A model generated the notes under the pieces. It was given only the letters and a program-made list of their open reading frames with translations, made no database searches and had not been told where the DNA came from. A stretch of 64,000 nucleotides of DNA from Pelagomonas calceolata (lineage: Eukaryota > Sar > Pelagophyceae > Pelagomonadales > Pelagomonadaceae), in assembly GCA_918797485.1 (NCBI GenBank), contig CAKKNE010000001.1, positions 4,588,001 to 4,652,000 on the forward strand, given 5' to 3'. Position 1 is the stretch's first letter, and the number at the start of each line of letters is the position of its first letter. This document shows, in pieces, positions 19,501-28,894 of the stretch. The position numbers and the translations under genes are program-made.

Positions 19501-20216
19501 GGAGCTCAGTCGAGGGGTTGGGGAAGTTTGGTACGCCGGGGGCTCTTCGCACGGCGTTGACGGCCTGCGGTGTTCGCGTCGCCTGTGGGGCTGACCTGCC
19601 GCGCGCGTGTACCTACAGCGGCGACGGCGAAGGCCTACAAAGCAAAGCGCCACGGGAGCGAGCCTGGAGCGAGCCTACAATCAAATAGAGCAACCAGACG
19701 GCGCAGCGCAGCGACCAAGATATATTGAAAAAGGTTCGCGCGAGCAGGCGACACCCGCTTTTGCTGATCGAGCTCTTTAGGAGGAGCTGGCTAGTGTTTT
19801 ACGCCGCTAGCTCAGGTCTCAGCCGTCCTAGCGCCGAGTCTTTGCTCCTCCGTGCGTACATCCTCGCGCCGGCCGCCAGTGCATCGCCCTAACCAAACGA
19901 AAAGCGTGTCGTGCGTCGTTGCTGTGGGCGAAACGCCGACGAGGTGACGCTGTTTGGAGCAGCCTGACGAGCACTAAGGCTGGGGAGTCTAAGACAAAGC
20001 TAAAGATAAATCAATTGCGATCGAGCCCCGGGCCTCCTGAGCTCGCGGGTTTCTACGTCGACAGCCATTTCTAGCACCGTAACATCGACGCTAGGTTCCT
20101 CAGGATTCTTAGGCCTCGCGCCCCTGGCCCATGACTCTTGACGCCGGGTAGTCCCGTCCTGTCCAGAACTGGACATGCAAGTATCTAGCTTGGCTCCGAG
20201 TCATAAGGTCAATAAA
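19501..20216. other. Intergenic region, no gene seen
   Basis: 716 bp between the RBM39-like start and the 3' end of the wax synthase gene. It holds the promoter palindrome at 19789-19811 and otherwise moderately GC-rich sequence with no coding pattern in any frame that I could follow. Confidence 0.4.
19789..19811 (-). promoter_or_regulatory. Promoter palindrome, copy 4
   Basis: On the minus strand GCTAGCGGCGTAAAACACTAGC, 289 bp upstream of the RBM39-like start. Same orientation as its gene. Confidence 0.5.
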
Positions 20217-21814
20217 TTACTCGCCGGCCGCCGCCCGCAGCCGCTCCCAGTGCGCGACGGCCGCGCCGACGAGCGCGTAGGCGTCGTGCGTGCCGTCGGC
20301 GCAGTTGAAACAGAGCGTGGCCTGGCCGCCGACGGTGGACAAAGCAGCTCCGACGGCTACACCGGGCGGCGGCGGCAGGAACGGCACGACGCGCTTCACC
20401 GGCCGGCCGCAGATCGTCAGGGCGACGGGCGGGCCCCGCACATTTGTGAGGGCCACGGCGCACCCGCCCGCCGACGCCCGCAGCGACGCGGGCACCCACG
20501 CCCTCGGGAGGCACCGGCCCGCGAGCCGGGCCGCGTGGTAGGCCACGACGGCCCGGGCGCCGCCGCGCAGCGCGCCGCCCACGCCGTCGCGGACCCGTCT
20601 CAGGTGCGCGGCCTCGTCGCGCCCGGGCAGGGGCAGCCGCGCAACGACCGCGCCGATATGATTGCCCACGTCCACACCGGGCGGCAACGCGCCGCCATAA
20701 AGGTGCACCGGCACGGCGCACGCCACCGCGTCTCTCGAAACGGACGTCCGCAGCGCGGCCGCGACCAGCGCCGCGTAGAGGTCGTTGACGGTCGCGCCGG
20801 GCGCCAGCTTCTTCGCGACGCGCTTGAGCAGCGCGACGTCGGCGAAGTCCGACGCCCACGCGACGGTCCGCGGGCCCCGCCGCCGCGGCGGGGGCCGCGG
20901 CGCCGCGACGACCATCCACAACGACGCCAGCACGGCCCGGAGCAGGCGCAGCGACATGACGAGCGGCCCGAACATCACACGCAGCAGGCGCGCCAGCCGG
21001 CTCCGCCGCCGCCGCCGGGGCCCCTGCCTCAGCAGCGCGTCGATTTCCTCGCGCTGGTCCGACAGATTGCCGAACAGGGCCCCGAACGACGCGCCGTCGG
21101 CGATGCAGTGGTGCGACCGCAGGAGGACGTCCGTGCCCGCGCCGCGCGGCCAGACGAGCGCCTCCCACCAGGGCCGCTTCTCCAGCGTGCCCCTTAAAGG
21201 TAGGTCGAGGACCCTGGCGATCGTCCTTGGTAAATCCATCGTCGGCCGCGCCTCCATGACCTGTGTGGAAATCAACCAGTGCGTCGGGTGCACAAAACTT
21301 CACGAAGTCATTTCTCGGCGATGACGTGGCCGCAAGGTCGAGCGGCGAGGAACCGGCATCGCCACGCCATCGATCAGGCATCGCGTCGATGACGTGGAGG
21401 ACGACTCGATTGTCAACTCTGAACGCGTCGTAAAATTTTGATTTCCACACAGTCCATGACGACGGGCGTCGCCTCCTCCGTCGTCAGATCCTCGACGAAC
21501 TCCAGCCGCTCGGCGTCGACGCGGCTCCGGAGGCGCGGCGACGCCGGCGCGACGCGGTCCGCGAGCGCGCGCTCGAGGTCCCTGGCCGCGAGCGGCGCGC
21601 CGCCCAGCTCGAGCAGCACGGCGGGCACCGACGGCGCGTCCCGCGTCTCCGACAGCAGCGCGAAGCGGCCGATCGGCGTGAGCCGCCGCCGGACCGCGTC
21701 GCAGTCCGTCGGCGGCGCGTCGCAGTCCGTCGGCGGCGGCGCCGCGAGCGACGCCGCGCACGCGCCGGCGGCGTACCTGGCCGCGGCCGTCCAGGGGACG
21801 CGGGCGGCCCACAT
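20217..21814 (-). CDS. Wax ester synthase/diacylglycerol acyltransferase (WSD), two exons
   Basis: Exons 21814-21461 and 21260-20217 give 465 residues, the usual WS/DGAT length. Splicing out 21261-21460 joins TPVV|MEARPTMDLP in phase 0. Exon 1 has RLTPIGRFALL at the N-terminus of the acyltransferase domain. Exon 2 carries the catalytic HHCIADG (HHxxxDG) and, near the end, the WSD C-terminal pattern (VALTNVRGPP then CADGTHDAYALVGAA). The family esterifies fatty alcohols or diacylglycerol with acyl-CoA, giving wax esters or TAG. Several short hydrophobic segments lie mid-protein. The only intron is an introner. Confidence 0.9.
21253..21460 (-). mobile_element. Introner A (intron of the WSD gene) with 8-bp TSDs
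   Basis: Element 21261-21452 (192 bp) has perfect 15-bp terminal inverted repeats CTGTGTGGAAATCAA / TTGATTTCCACACAG and is flanked by identical 8-bp duplications TCCATGAC (21253-21260, 21453-21460). In the gene's sense the donor GT is the first two bases of one duplication copy (GTCATGGA) and the acceptor CAG is the end of the inverted repeat. Splicing 21261-21460 therefore restores the pre-insertion coding sequence exactly. No transposase inside, so it is non-autonomous. This matches published introners of Aureococcus. Confidence 0.93.
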
Positions 21815-21819
21815 CTTTT

Positions 21820-21910
21820 CGCTGAGGCGTTGAGGTGGTGTTCTGGCGCCGCGACGGCGGTGTTTCGCTGACGCGTTGAGTGGTGCTCTTCCGCCGCGAC
21901 AGCGGAGATT
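21820..21910. repeat. Two-unit tandem repeat in the WSD/RF1 divergent promoter
   Basis: Two units of about 45 bp beginning CGCTGA(G/C)GCGTTGAG and containing GTGGTG(T/C)TCT and CGCCGCGACxGCGG, starting 6 bp from the WSD ATG. A weaker third piece (AGAGTGGTGCTCTGG) lies near 21996-22012. The rest of the 367-bp gap shows no gene. Confidence 0.5.
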
Positions 21911-22181
21911 CCAAAAACCTCTCTCTCACACACAGCAAAAAACTACTGCCCGCGAGGCGACAGCTGTTGATCTTGCTGCGGCAGGATTGTACTGACAGAG
22001 TGGTGCTCTGGTAGAGAGCTGCTGCCGCGCTCACGCGCGCTGGCGGCCGGAGCTCCCGTGCTCTCACAGACTGCCAGAGAGCTGCTGAGGACTGGCGCGT
22101 AATTGGCGTCGAGCATACGCAAGCGCTCGCCGGCGTGTCGCGACCTACGACGGAAAACCAAAATCAGCAACAAAGTGATCG

Positions 22182-23324
22182 ATGCTGCGCGTCGCGTCCC
22201 GCAGCAGGCTCCTGGCCGGCGGCACATCATCGCTGCGCATCCGCGTACCGCACCGAGGCGTGCTCAGCCAGGCTGCCAACAAGCGCCTCGACGAGCTGGC
22301 CACGCGCCACGAGGAGCTCTCCAAGAAGGTGCAGGCGGGACACGACGCGAACGCGATGCGCGAGCTGCACGGCCTCGACGACGTGCTCGAGCGGCGCCGC
22401 GCGCTCGCCGCGGCGACGAGCGAGCTCGACGATTTGCGAGAACTCCTCGACGACGTCGACGCCGACATCCGCGCCGAGGCGGAGCGGGAGCTGGACAAGG
22501 TGAAGGCGACCGTAGAGACGCTCGAAGCGGCCCTCAAGGCCAAGCTCGCGCCGGGCGACGCGACGGACGCGGCGGCGTCGTGCCTCGTGGAGATCCGCGC
22601 GGCCGCCGGCGGCGACGAGGCCTCGGTCTTCGCCAAGGACCTGTTGGGCATGTACGAGAAGTACTGCCAAGCGAAAGGCTGGCGCTTCGCGGCGCACGAC
22701 GTCAGGAGGACGGAGTTCGGCGGCGTCGCGAGCGCCATGGCTGAGGTGACGGGAGAGGGCTGCTACGCGGCCTTGCGCTTCGAGAGCGGCGTCCACCGCG
22801 TCCAGCGCGTGCCGACGAACGACGTTAGGATTCACACGTCGACGGCGTCGGTCGTCGTCCTACCCGGTGTCGACCAGATCGAGTTCACGCTAGATGAAAA
22901 CGACGTGCGCATCGACACGTTCCGCGCGTCCGGCGCCGGCGGCCAGCACGTCAACACGACGAACTCCGCCGTGCGCGCGACGCACCTCCCCACGAACACC
23001 GTGGTCTCGATCCAGGACGAGCGGAGCCAGCACCGCAACAAGGCCAAGGCGCTGGAGCTGTTGGCGCGGCGCGTCGGCGGCGCGCTCGCGCAGCGCCGGG
23101 CGGCCGAGGAGTCGGCGCAACGACTCTCGTTGCGCGGCTCGGGCGACCGGAGCGAGCGCATCCGGACATATAACGCTCCGCACGATCGGGTCACCGATCA
23201 CCGCTGCCAAGTGACGAGTCCCGGCGTGCCGCGCGTGCTCGGCGGTGAGATCGAGGTGTTCGTCGACGCGCTGATCCAGCTCGACGCCGACGAGCGCGTC
23301 GCCGCGTTCGAGGCGTCGTCTTAG
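22182..23324 (+). CDS. Organellar peptide chain release factor 1
   Basis: 380 residues. The N-terminus (MLRVASRSRLLAGGTSSLRI) is a presequence, mitochondrial by composition. A coiled-coil domain 1 (about 30-130) is followed by the RF core with VEIRAAAGGDEASVFA, FESGVHRVQRVP, and the peptidyl-tRNA hydrolysis motif GGQ near residue 252 in RASGAGGQHVNTTNSAVR, then RSERIRTYN and DRVTDHR. These are RF1/RF1a features, so it should terminate at UAA/UAG in an organelle. The frame is whole. The stop is 42 bp from the convergent double-HIT gene. Confidence 0.9.
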   Translation: MLRVASRSRLLAGGTSSLRIRVPHRGVLSQAANKRLDELATRHEELSKKVQAGHDANAMRELHGLDDVLERRRALAAATSELDDLRELLDDVDADIRAEAERELDKVKATVETLEAALKAKLAPGDATDAAASCLVEIRAAAGGDEASVFAKDLLGMYEKYCQAKGWRFAAHDVRRTEFGGVASAMAEVTGEGCYAALRFESGVHRVQRVPTNDVRIHTSTASVVVLPGVDQIEFTLDENDVRIDTFRASGAGGQHVNTTNSAVRATHLPTNTVVSIQDERSQHRNKAKALELLARRVGGALAQRRAAEESAQRLSLRGSGDRSERIRTYNAPHDRVTDHRCQVTSPGVPRVLGGEIEVFVDALIQLDADERVAAFEASS

Positions 23325-23366
23325 GTTCGCCCGCGCGCGACTGTTGTGTGTAATGTCCTAGTGTAC

Positions 23367-24197
23367 TTAGCGCCTCGGCAGCACGTGCACGTGCGCGTGG
23401 GGCACGCTCTGGCCCGCGGCGATTCCGTCCTGCACGGCCACGTTCGCGCCCGTCGCGCCGTACTCCTCCGTGATCATCGCGTGGACCCGCCGCGCGGCGC
23501 GCCAGAGGTCTCTATGCAACTCCTCGTCCATCTCGCCGAGCGTCGGCACGACGGCCTTGGGCACGACAAGCACGTGGCCCTCGACCAGCGGCTTGAGGTT
23601 GACGAGGGCCCGGCAGGTCCCGGACTCGAAGAAGACCTGCGACGCGTCGACCGCGAACGGGCCGAACGTCACGTCGGCGGGCTCCGGGAACGGCTCGCCC
23701 CGCCGCCGGTAGCGCGCCGCCTCCGCGGCCATGTCCTCGGCGCTCCGCGGTTTGCGCGCGGCGTCGTCGGGCACGTCGAGCGTCACCGGCGCGCCGCACG
23801 CGTCGAGCGGCGTCCAGCCGTCGATGAGGCCGTAGATCTCGTCGTTGTTCGCGAGGTCGCCCTTCACGCGCGGCACGACGTGCGCGTGGACGTGGGCCAC
23901 GGGCTGGCCCGCGGACGTTCCGTCCTTGAGGGCCACGTTGAAGGCGTCCGCCGCTGGTGTGAGTTGCTGCGCGCGCCGGATCGCTACCGCTAAATCATCA
24001 CCCTCCTCCTCCGTGAGGTCGGCGTAGCGCTCGACGGGCCGCTTCGGCGCCACGACGACGTGGCCCGGCAGCACGGGCCGCAGGTCCCGGACGACGACGG
24101 ATAGCGGCGTCTCGAGCGCGATTTGCGCCGGCCGCAGCGCGACGGGGCCCAGGCGAAGCGCGTGTGACGCGGCGGCCATCGTCGCCAGGCGGCGCAT
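23367..24197 (-). CDS. Double HIT-domain (FHIT-like) protein
   Basis: 276 residues from ATG 24197 (MRRLATMAAASHAL). Two tandem histidine-triad domains: HIT1 (about 15-125) ends in HVHAHVVPR, and HIT2 (about 170-275) has CRALVNLKPLVEGHVLVVPK and ends in HAHVHVLPRR. HIT hydrolases of the FHIT branch cleave dinucleoside polyphosphates such as Ap3A, and the alternating histidines form the active site; both triads look intact. The frame stays open upstream to 25139, but that part is antisense to the glycosyltransferase gene and crosses a 16-bp tandem repeat, so I did not use it. Confidence 0.85.
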   Translation of the reverse strand: MRRLATMAAASHALRLGPVALRPAQIALETPLSVVVRDLRPVLPGHVVVAPKRPVERYADLTEEEGDDLAVAIRRAQQLTPAADAFNVALKDGTSAGQPVAHVHAHVVPRVKGDLANNDEIYGLIDGWTPLDACGAPVTLDVPDDAARKPRSAEDMAAEAARYRRRGEPFPEPADVTFGPFAVDASQVFFESGTCRALVNLKPLVEGHVLVVPKAVVPTLGEMDEELHRDLWRAARRVHAMITEEYGATGANVAVQDGIAAGQSVPHAHVHVLPRR

Positions 24198-24254
24198 CAA
24201 ATTTTCTTCGTCCTGCGCTTTTTGCAGCAGTGCGGCTCTCGCCGCGACTACGTC

Positions 24255-24301
24255 TCGCTGCGACGACGTATCGCTGCGACGACGTATCGCTGCGACGCGT
24301 A
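24255..24301. repeat. 16-bp tandem repeat
   Basis: Three units of TCGCTGCGACGACGTA (the last shortened) about 58 bp upstream of the HIT gene start. A 16-bp period argues against this being coding. Confidence 0.7.
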
Positions 24302-24898
24302 TGGCCTTTTGTTGCAGTGCAGTGCGCACTCCGTCGGAGACCTCCGCAGCTTTTTCAGCTTTTTCCTGCCAGATCGCTTGATGCGTAATCTGTAGATTTT
24401 CTCGAGAGTCCAAGCACCACCGAACGAGCCTGTTGTGTGTGCAGCTAATGCAAAGACCAGGGCATCTCTCCAAAAGCCTCTCAAGTCGCATCGATGCCGA
24501 GCTCAGCGTAGGGGCAGTCCGGACGATTCCTCCAGACGAATGCACCGGTCCGCGAAGGTCCAAAGCCTTGGAGGGCCAAAAACCCGCCAGGAGGCGCATC
24601 TTACCCATCTTACGTCGTTCGACAACTGAGCGCACGGGTGATACGACGTGGGAACGGTCGACGGCGGTCCCGTCGCGCGGCGCGTGCTGCTGCTGCCTCT
24701 GTCCTGCCAAAGTAGCGGCGCTCAGCCGCCGCAGCCGCGCCAGGGAGCGAAGAAAACAAGGCGCCGAGCCTCTGCCGCCTCCCGCGCGACCCACCGAACG
24801 ACTCAGAGGACGAGCGACGCCGCGGCGCCGCTGGCTAAGGCCCTCCAAAGGAAGCAGCCGCTTTGCCAGCTTAGCGACGCGAGCGCCCGACAGAAACG
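24302..24898. promoter_or_regulatory. Divergent intergenic region with a duplicated start segment
   Basis: This gap serves the HIT gene and the glycosyltransferase. At about 24822-24852 it holds a near copy of the first 35 bp of the glycosyltransferase coding region (GACGCCGCGGCGCCGCTGGC then AGGCCCTCCAAAG), 81 bp upstream of the original. No gene of its own seen. Confidence 0.4.
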
Positions 24899-26323
24899 AT
24901 GGGCGACGCCGCCGCGCCGCTGGCCGAGGCCCTCCAAAGCGCAGCGGCCTGGGCCGGCCAAGCGACGACGAACCTGGGCCGCCCGCCGACGAGCCCCTGC
25001 TGGTCCCTCGTCGTGCCGACCGTCGCCGTCGCCACGACGATCCTGCTGAAGGAGGACCGGCCGCGAAAAGCAGCCGAGCAGCGGCCGGTCCCGGGCGCGA
25101 CGTTTTATGACGCGATGCGCCTCCGGTCGGCCGTCTCATTTATTCTCGAGTTAATGTGCTGCATGCTAGCCTACGCTGTATCCTATCTGAGACGACCAAA
25201 AACCGAGAAGGACGTCGTCGCGATCTACTGCGGCTTCGGCTTCATCCCCGGCGAAAAGAATGGGTGGGACGGCAATGCCCTAAAGCGGGGCGCGGGCGGC
25301 TCGGAGCAGTGCGCCATCCGGTTAGCAAGGGGCCTCGTGCACCGGGGCCGGCGCGTCACCGTCTACTCCGGACGGATGAAGCGCTCAATTAATATCGAGG
25401 GCGTCACGTACGCGCCGGCGGCGAGCTTCGACGTGCGCGGCACGTATAACGCCGTCGTCGTCTGGCGCGTGCCCCAGATTTTACTGGTCCAGGCCTGGCT
25501 CGGGCGGTCGCTGGACACGAAAGCTCTCAGTTTTTGGATCCACGACGGCTCGTATCTAGCCATGCTCCACGCCGCCGGTTCTACTTTCCGCGCGCAGATA
25601 CGACGGGCCGTGCGCGTCGCCGACGCCGTCGTGTATCCGAGCCGCGAGATGCGCGTCGCGCAGTTCGGCGCGCTCTTTCCGTCTTCTGATTTTCATGATG
25701 GCGGCCGCGACGTCCTCTCAAAAGCGATGGTCGTGCCGCACGGCGTACCGCGCTACTTCGATGACGTCGACGATGTCGAAAGGCGGGACGGCTGGCTGCT
25801 CTGGCCGGTGTCGCCCGAGCGCGGCCTCGCCGAATTATTGAGGATGCTGCCGGCCTTGCGACGCGCCGTGAAATCAAGGGGAGGCGACTTCCGGGTGGTC
25901 GTGTGCCACCTGCGGGGCGGCTACCACGAAAACACAAAACTGGAGCTGCCGGACGACGTCGTCTTCGCGGGGATGCTACCACCAAAACGGCTCGCGGCGA
26001 TGCTGCGGAGCTGCGCGCTCTTCGTGTTTCCGTCGGCCGTGCCCGAGGCTTTTAGCCTGGCGACGTGGGAGTGCGCGCTGCACGGCGTGATTCCCGTCGT
26101 CTACGGCCTCGGCGCGCTCGCGGCGCTCGGGCGCGTCGGCTGCCCCTGCGTCGCGCCCGGCGACGCGGCGGCGCTCGAGGCCGCGGCCGTCGAACTGCTG
26201 GCGGCGCCGGACGCGGCGGCGGCGCGGCGGCGGGACGTCGTCGCCCGCGCGCGCGCGGCCGCGCGGGACTGGGCCGGGACGGCGCGCTTCTGGGAGGCCA
26301 CGGCCCTGCGGGCGCCGTCCTAA
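24899..26323 (+). CDS. GT4-like glycosyltransferase
   Basis: 474 residues. A hydrophobic segment at about 75-95 (FILELMCCMLAYAVSYL) could be a signal anchor. The GT-B pattern follows: KRGAGGSEQCAIRLARGLVHRGRRVTVYSG (N-terminal nucleotide-fold entry), WIHDGSYLAM, VYPSREMRVAQF, MVVPHGVP, then a C-terminal domain with FAGMLPPKRLAAMLRSCALFVFPS and PEAFSLATWECALHGVIPVVY, the EX7E-like donor-binding region. Retaining GT4 enzymes transfer sugars from nucleotide-sugar donors; donor and acceptor are unknown. Confidence 0.8.
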   Translation: MGDAAAPLAEALQSAAAWAGQATTNLGRPPTSPCWSLVVPTVAVATTILLKEDRPRKAAEQRPVPGATFYDAMRLRSAVSFILELMCCMLAYAVSYLRRPKTEKDVVAIYCGFGFIPGEKNGWDGNALKRGAGGSEQCAIRLARGLVHRGRRVTVYSGRMKRSINIEGVTYAPAASFDVRGTYNAVVVWRVPQILLVQAWLGRSLDTKALSFWIHDGSYLAMLHAAGSTFRAQIRRAVRVADAVVYPSREMRVAQFGALFPSSDFHDGGRDVLSKAMVVPHGVPRYFDDVDDVERRDGWLLWPVSPERGLAELLRMLPALRRAVKSRGGDFRVVVCHLRGGYHENTKLELPDDVVFAGMLPPKRLAAMLRSCALFVFPSAVPEAFSLATWECALHGVIPVVYGLGALAALGRVGCPCVAPGDAAALEAAAVELLAAPDAAAARRRDVVARARAAARDWAGTARFWEATALRAPS

Positions 26324-26706
26324 GTTTTGCTTATTCATTCTCTCCCGCTGGCAGCAGCGCCCTGTCGAGTACAGACCACGACTCCTCCGCCGGCGCGCCG
26401 AGAAATTAGGGTATTAATTAAACCCGCAGCCCCCGCGGCGGTCGTGACTTCGGTCGTGGCGGCTAGGCGGCCTAGCTCTAAGCAAAGCAACCCGAATTTA
26501 CGGCGCAAAGGACCTAGACGTGTCAGCGACTCGGGAGGCGTGGTCTAAACGCGACAGGGCAGCGCCTAGAGGCAAGCACATATGTACATTACTCGCGCGT
26601 CGCGGCGGGATGGTTCGCCGTCGGAGGCGCGGGCGCGGTCAGTTGAGGTACGTGTTGAGGTGAAGCGGGCGGTCGGATGGAATGAAATGAGACGGAGGAG
26701 GGGGCG
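26324..26706. other. Convergent intergenic region, no gene seen
   Basis: 383 bp between the 3' ends of the glycosyltransferase and the ubiquitin-like gene. No coding pattern or hairpin that I trust. Confidence 0.4.
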
Positions 26707-27279
26707 TCAGAGGAAGCGTAGGCCCGCGTCGTCGCGCGTTACGCGGAGCCGGAGCGTCGACTCGGGCTGGATGTGGTACTCGCGGAGCTCCATGTGGTCC
26801 TGGAGGTCCGTACTACCGTGCATGAGGCGCTGCTTGCGGGCCGACACCGCGCCCTTGGAGTGCAGCTTCTTCTTCACGTCGAGGACCGTGTCCGTGGGCG
26901 CGACGTCGAGCAGCGTGATGACGCCGCTCTTGGTGGAGACGTAGAGCTGCATGTGCTCCGCCATGAGCTCGACGTTCTCCTTGGACGGCACGCGGTAGAG
27001 CCGCGTCGGCGGGCGCAGCTCGTCCTCGCTGGCGCGCTGGCCGATGCTCAGGAGCCGCGACTGGATCTCGCTGTCGGGCAGCAGGAGCGCGTCGTCGCTG
27101 GCGTGGCTCGACGCGAGGCCGCTGTCGCTCGCCTGGGCCGACGACCGACGGCTCGACGGCTCGTCGCTCGGGAGCGAGTAGACGACGCCCTTGTCGCTGC
27201 CGACGAGCTGCCCGGGCACCCAGGGCTCGGGCGTCGGCGGCGCGGCGTCGTCCTCCGGCGCCGAGCTGCTGCAGCCCAT
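26707..27279 (-). CDS. Myristoylation-signal, ubiquitin-like domain protein
   Basis: 190 residues from ATG 27279. MGCSSSAPED is a strong N-myristoylation/palmitoylation signal and decides the start; the open frame above it crosses a tandem repeat. Residues about 10-100 are Ser/Asp-rich and disordered (SSRRSSAQASDSGLASSHASDD). Residues about 112-185 are ubiquitin-like: MQLYVSTKSGVITLLDVAPT, VLDVKKKLHSKGAV, QRLMHGSTDLQDHMELREYHIQPESTLRLRV. There is no terminal di-glycine, so it is a UBL-domain adaptor rather than a modifier, probably membrane-tethered. Confidence 0.75.
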   Translation of the reverse strand: MGCSSSAPEDDAAPPTPEPWVPGQLVGSDKGVVYSLPSDEPSSRRSSAQASDSGLASSHASDDALLLPDSEIQSRLLSIGQRASEDELRPPTRLYRVPSKENVELMAEHMQLYVSTKSGVITLLDVAPTDTVLDVKKKLHSKGAVSARKQRLMHGSTDLQDHMELREYHIQPESTLRLRVTRDDAGLRFL

Positions 27280-27301
27280 CGCGCGCGATGCCGGCGCCGC
27301 G

Positions 27302-27412
27302 CCCGCCGCCCGCGCGGGTTCTCTTGCGATGCCGCGCGCCGCCCGCGCGGGAGTCTCTTGCGATGCCGCGCCCGCCGCCCGCGCGGGAGTCTCTTGCGAT
27401 GCGCCGCCCGCG
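27302..27412. repeat. Tandem repeat just upstream of the UBL gene
   Basis: Three and a half units of 29-36 bp, each with GCCGCCCGCGCGGG then TCTCTTGCGATG, starting about 23 bp upstream of the ATG. Each unit holds the CCCGCGCGGG palindrome. Likely 5'UTR or core promoter expansion. The gap up to 27683 shows no gene. Confidence 0.7.
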
Positions 27413-27683
27413 CTACTGCTCCTGCTCTTGCCCGGCTGCAAGGATTGCCTTGCAAGGATTGCAGGACGCGACGCCTGGGTGCCGCACGCCCAAGCGGCTC
27501 CGCGAGCGTCTGCGCGTGGTCCGCGGCGGCAATGGGCAGCAATATCTTGCGCTTGGTCGCCGGCTCGCGCGGTTTAAGCGCCGATCATCATCATTTGATG
27601 GTCGAATTGCGACGAACCTAGCATGCCAGCCGTGAGAGCCGTCAGCCACGTTGAGCTGTGTCGGCGTTTGATCTTGGTTTGGA

Positions 27684-28754
27684 ATGATCCGATGTTCAAA
27701 AACCCGTTTCACTGAGAGCTGCCGGCGCCGGCTGTGGGGAGCCCTGCTGGTCAGGATGAGCACCCCAAAACGCAGACGCGACGAGGACGTCTCCGATGCG
27801 CCGCTTACGCTGCGCGAGGCCGAGACGAGCCTGCGCGGCGCCGCAGGGCTGCGGGAAGCACTCGCACGACACAGCTACGCCGTAGTCGCGCTCGACGCCG
27901 CCGACGCGCTGGCGGTGCGAAACTGCGCAGAGGCTGGTCTCGCCTATTTTAATACACCGGAGGCCACGAAACGCACGCACCGCCACGTCTTCAGCGACGC
28001 GGGCGGCGCCGGGCTCTGCGGCTGGAACAAGCCGCACGCTGCGAAGGAGGTGCTGCGCCTGCGACGCGGCGGGCCGCCGCCTCCGGTCGCCGCCGCCGCC
28101 GCCTTCGGCGTCGTCGAGCGCTGCGCGTGCGCGGCCTGGTGCGCCGTCGCGTCACTCGTTCCGGAGCATGTTGATCTCCAGGCGATGGGCTGTCAAGTCG
28201 GGAGCGGCGGCGGCGGCGCGGTGTCGAGCAGTCCGTTCGATTTGATGTTTTATCCCAACGACGCCGCCGCCGCGCGCGTCCCGAACAGCACGCCGCACGT
28301 CGACAGCCCGGGCCTCGTAACCGTCATCCCGGTCGCGGCGACGCCGGGCCTGCGGGTCCGCAACCGGAGCGGGGTCTGGCGCGACGTCGAGGCGACGGGG
28401 CGGCCTTGTGAAGAGGTCGTCATCCTCGTGGACGCGGCGCTGCAAGCTCTCTCGAAGGGCGCCCTGGAGGCCTGCACGCACGAGGTGGCCAAGGCCGACG
28501 AGCCGCGGCTGTCGCTCGTCTACGAGCTGCGGCCCGCGATGGACATTGGCCGCGCCATCTTGGAGGGAGACTGGCCGCCGGACGAAGAGGACTGCCCGCT
28601 GTTTATGACGGCGCCGCCAAGGGGGGGCGTGTCTGAAAACGCGGCGCTGGCGGGCCTCGCCGCTTTGGTCGACGAGGAAGACGAAGACGACCCGCCAGCA
28701 AAGCGGCGCAGGACGTCCGTCGGCGAGGCGCAGGTGGAGCTGGCGCTGCTGTGA
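27684..28754 (+). CDS. 2-oxoglutarate/Fe(II) oxygenase-like protein
   Basis: 356 residues from the first in-frame ATG, or 332 from MSTPKRRRDED at 27756; the extra 24 residues are basic and could be a presequence. The double-stranded beta-helix iron site is visible: HVD in STPHVDSPGLVTVIP, the distal His in CTHEVAKADE, and the 2OG-binding Arg in PRLSLVYEL. The order and spacing match the isopenicillin-N-synthase-like 2OG oxygenases. A Pro/Gly-rich insertion lies around residue 120. The C-terminal tail is acidic with a PPAKRRR signal, suggesting a nuclear site. The substrate is unknown. Confidence 0.75.
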   Translation: MIRCSKTRFTESCRRRLWGALLVRMSTPKRRRDEDVSDAPLTLREAETSLRGAAGLREALARHSYAVVALDAADALAVRNCAEAGLAYFNTPEATKRTHRHVFSDAGGAGLCGWNKPHAAKEVLRLRRGGPPPPVAAAAAFGVVERCACAAWCAVASLVPEHVDLQAMGCQVGSGGGGAVSSSPFDLMFYPNDAAAARVPNSTPHVDSPGLVTVIPVAATPGLRVRNRSGVWRDVEATGRPCEEVVILVDAALQALSKGALEACTHEVAKADEPRLSLVYELRPAMDIGRAILEGDWPPDEEDCPLFMTAPPRGGVSENAALAGLAALVDEEDEDDPPAKRRRTSVGEAQVELALL

Positions 28755-28894
28755 ACTCGTCGACCCCGCTGCTCGCGCCTCGCGCAGGGTTGTACGTTTT
28801 CGTAGTGTTGTCGTGTACTTCTAGTAAGATATAATTGCTCGTTAATTCGGACAGGAACTCAGCCTGAGGAGGGAGCGGGGGGGGAAAGGAATTT

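Noticed and set aside
20175-21197. 340-residue plus-strand frame over the wax synthase gene
   Set aside because: Arg/Pro-rich shadow; the minus frame has the HHxxxDG motif and clean splicing.
24198-25139. Long minus-strand extension of the double-HIT frame (590 residues in total)
   Set aside because: Antisense to the glycosyltransferase N-terminus, low complexity, and crosses a 16-bp tandem repeat; the HIT homology begins only after ATG 24197.
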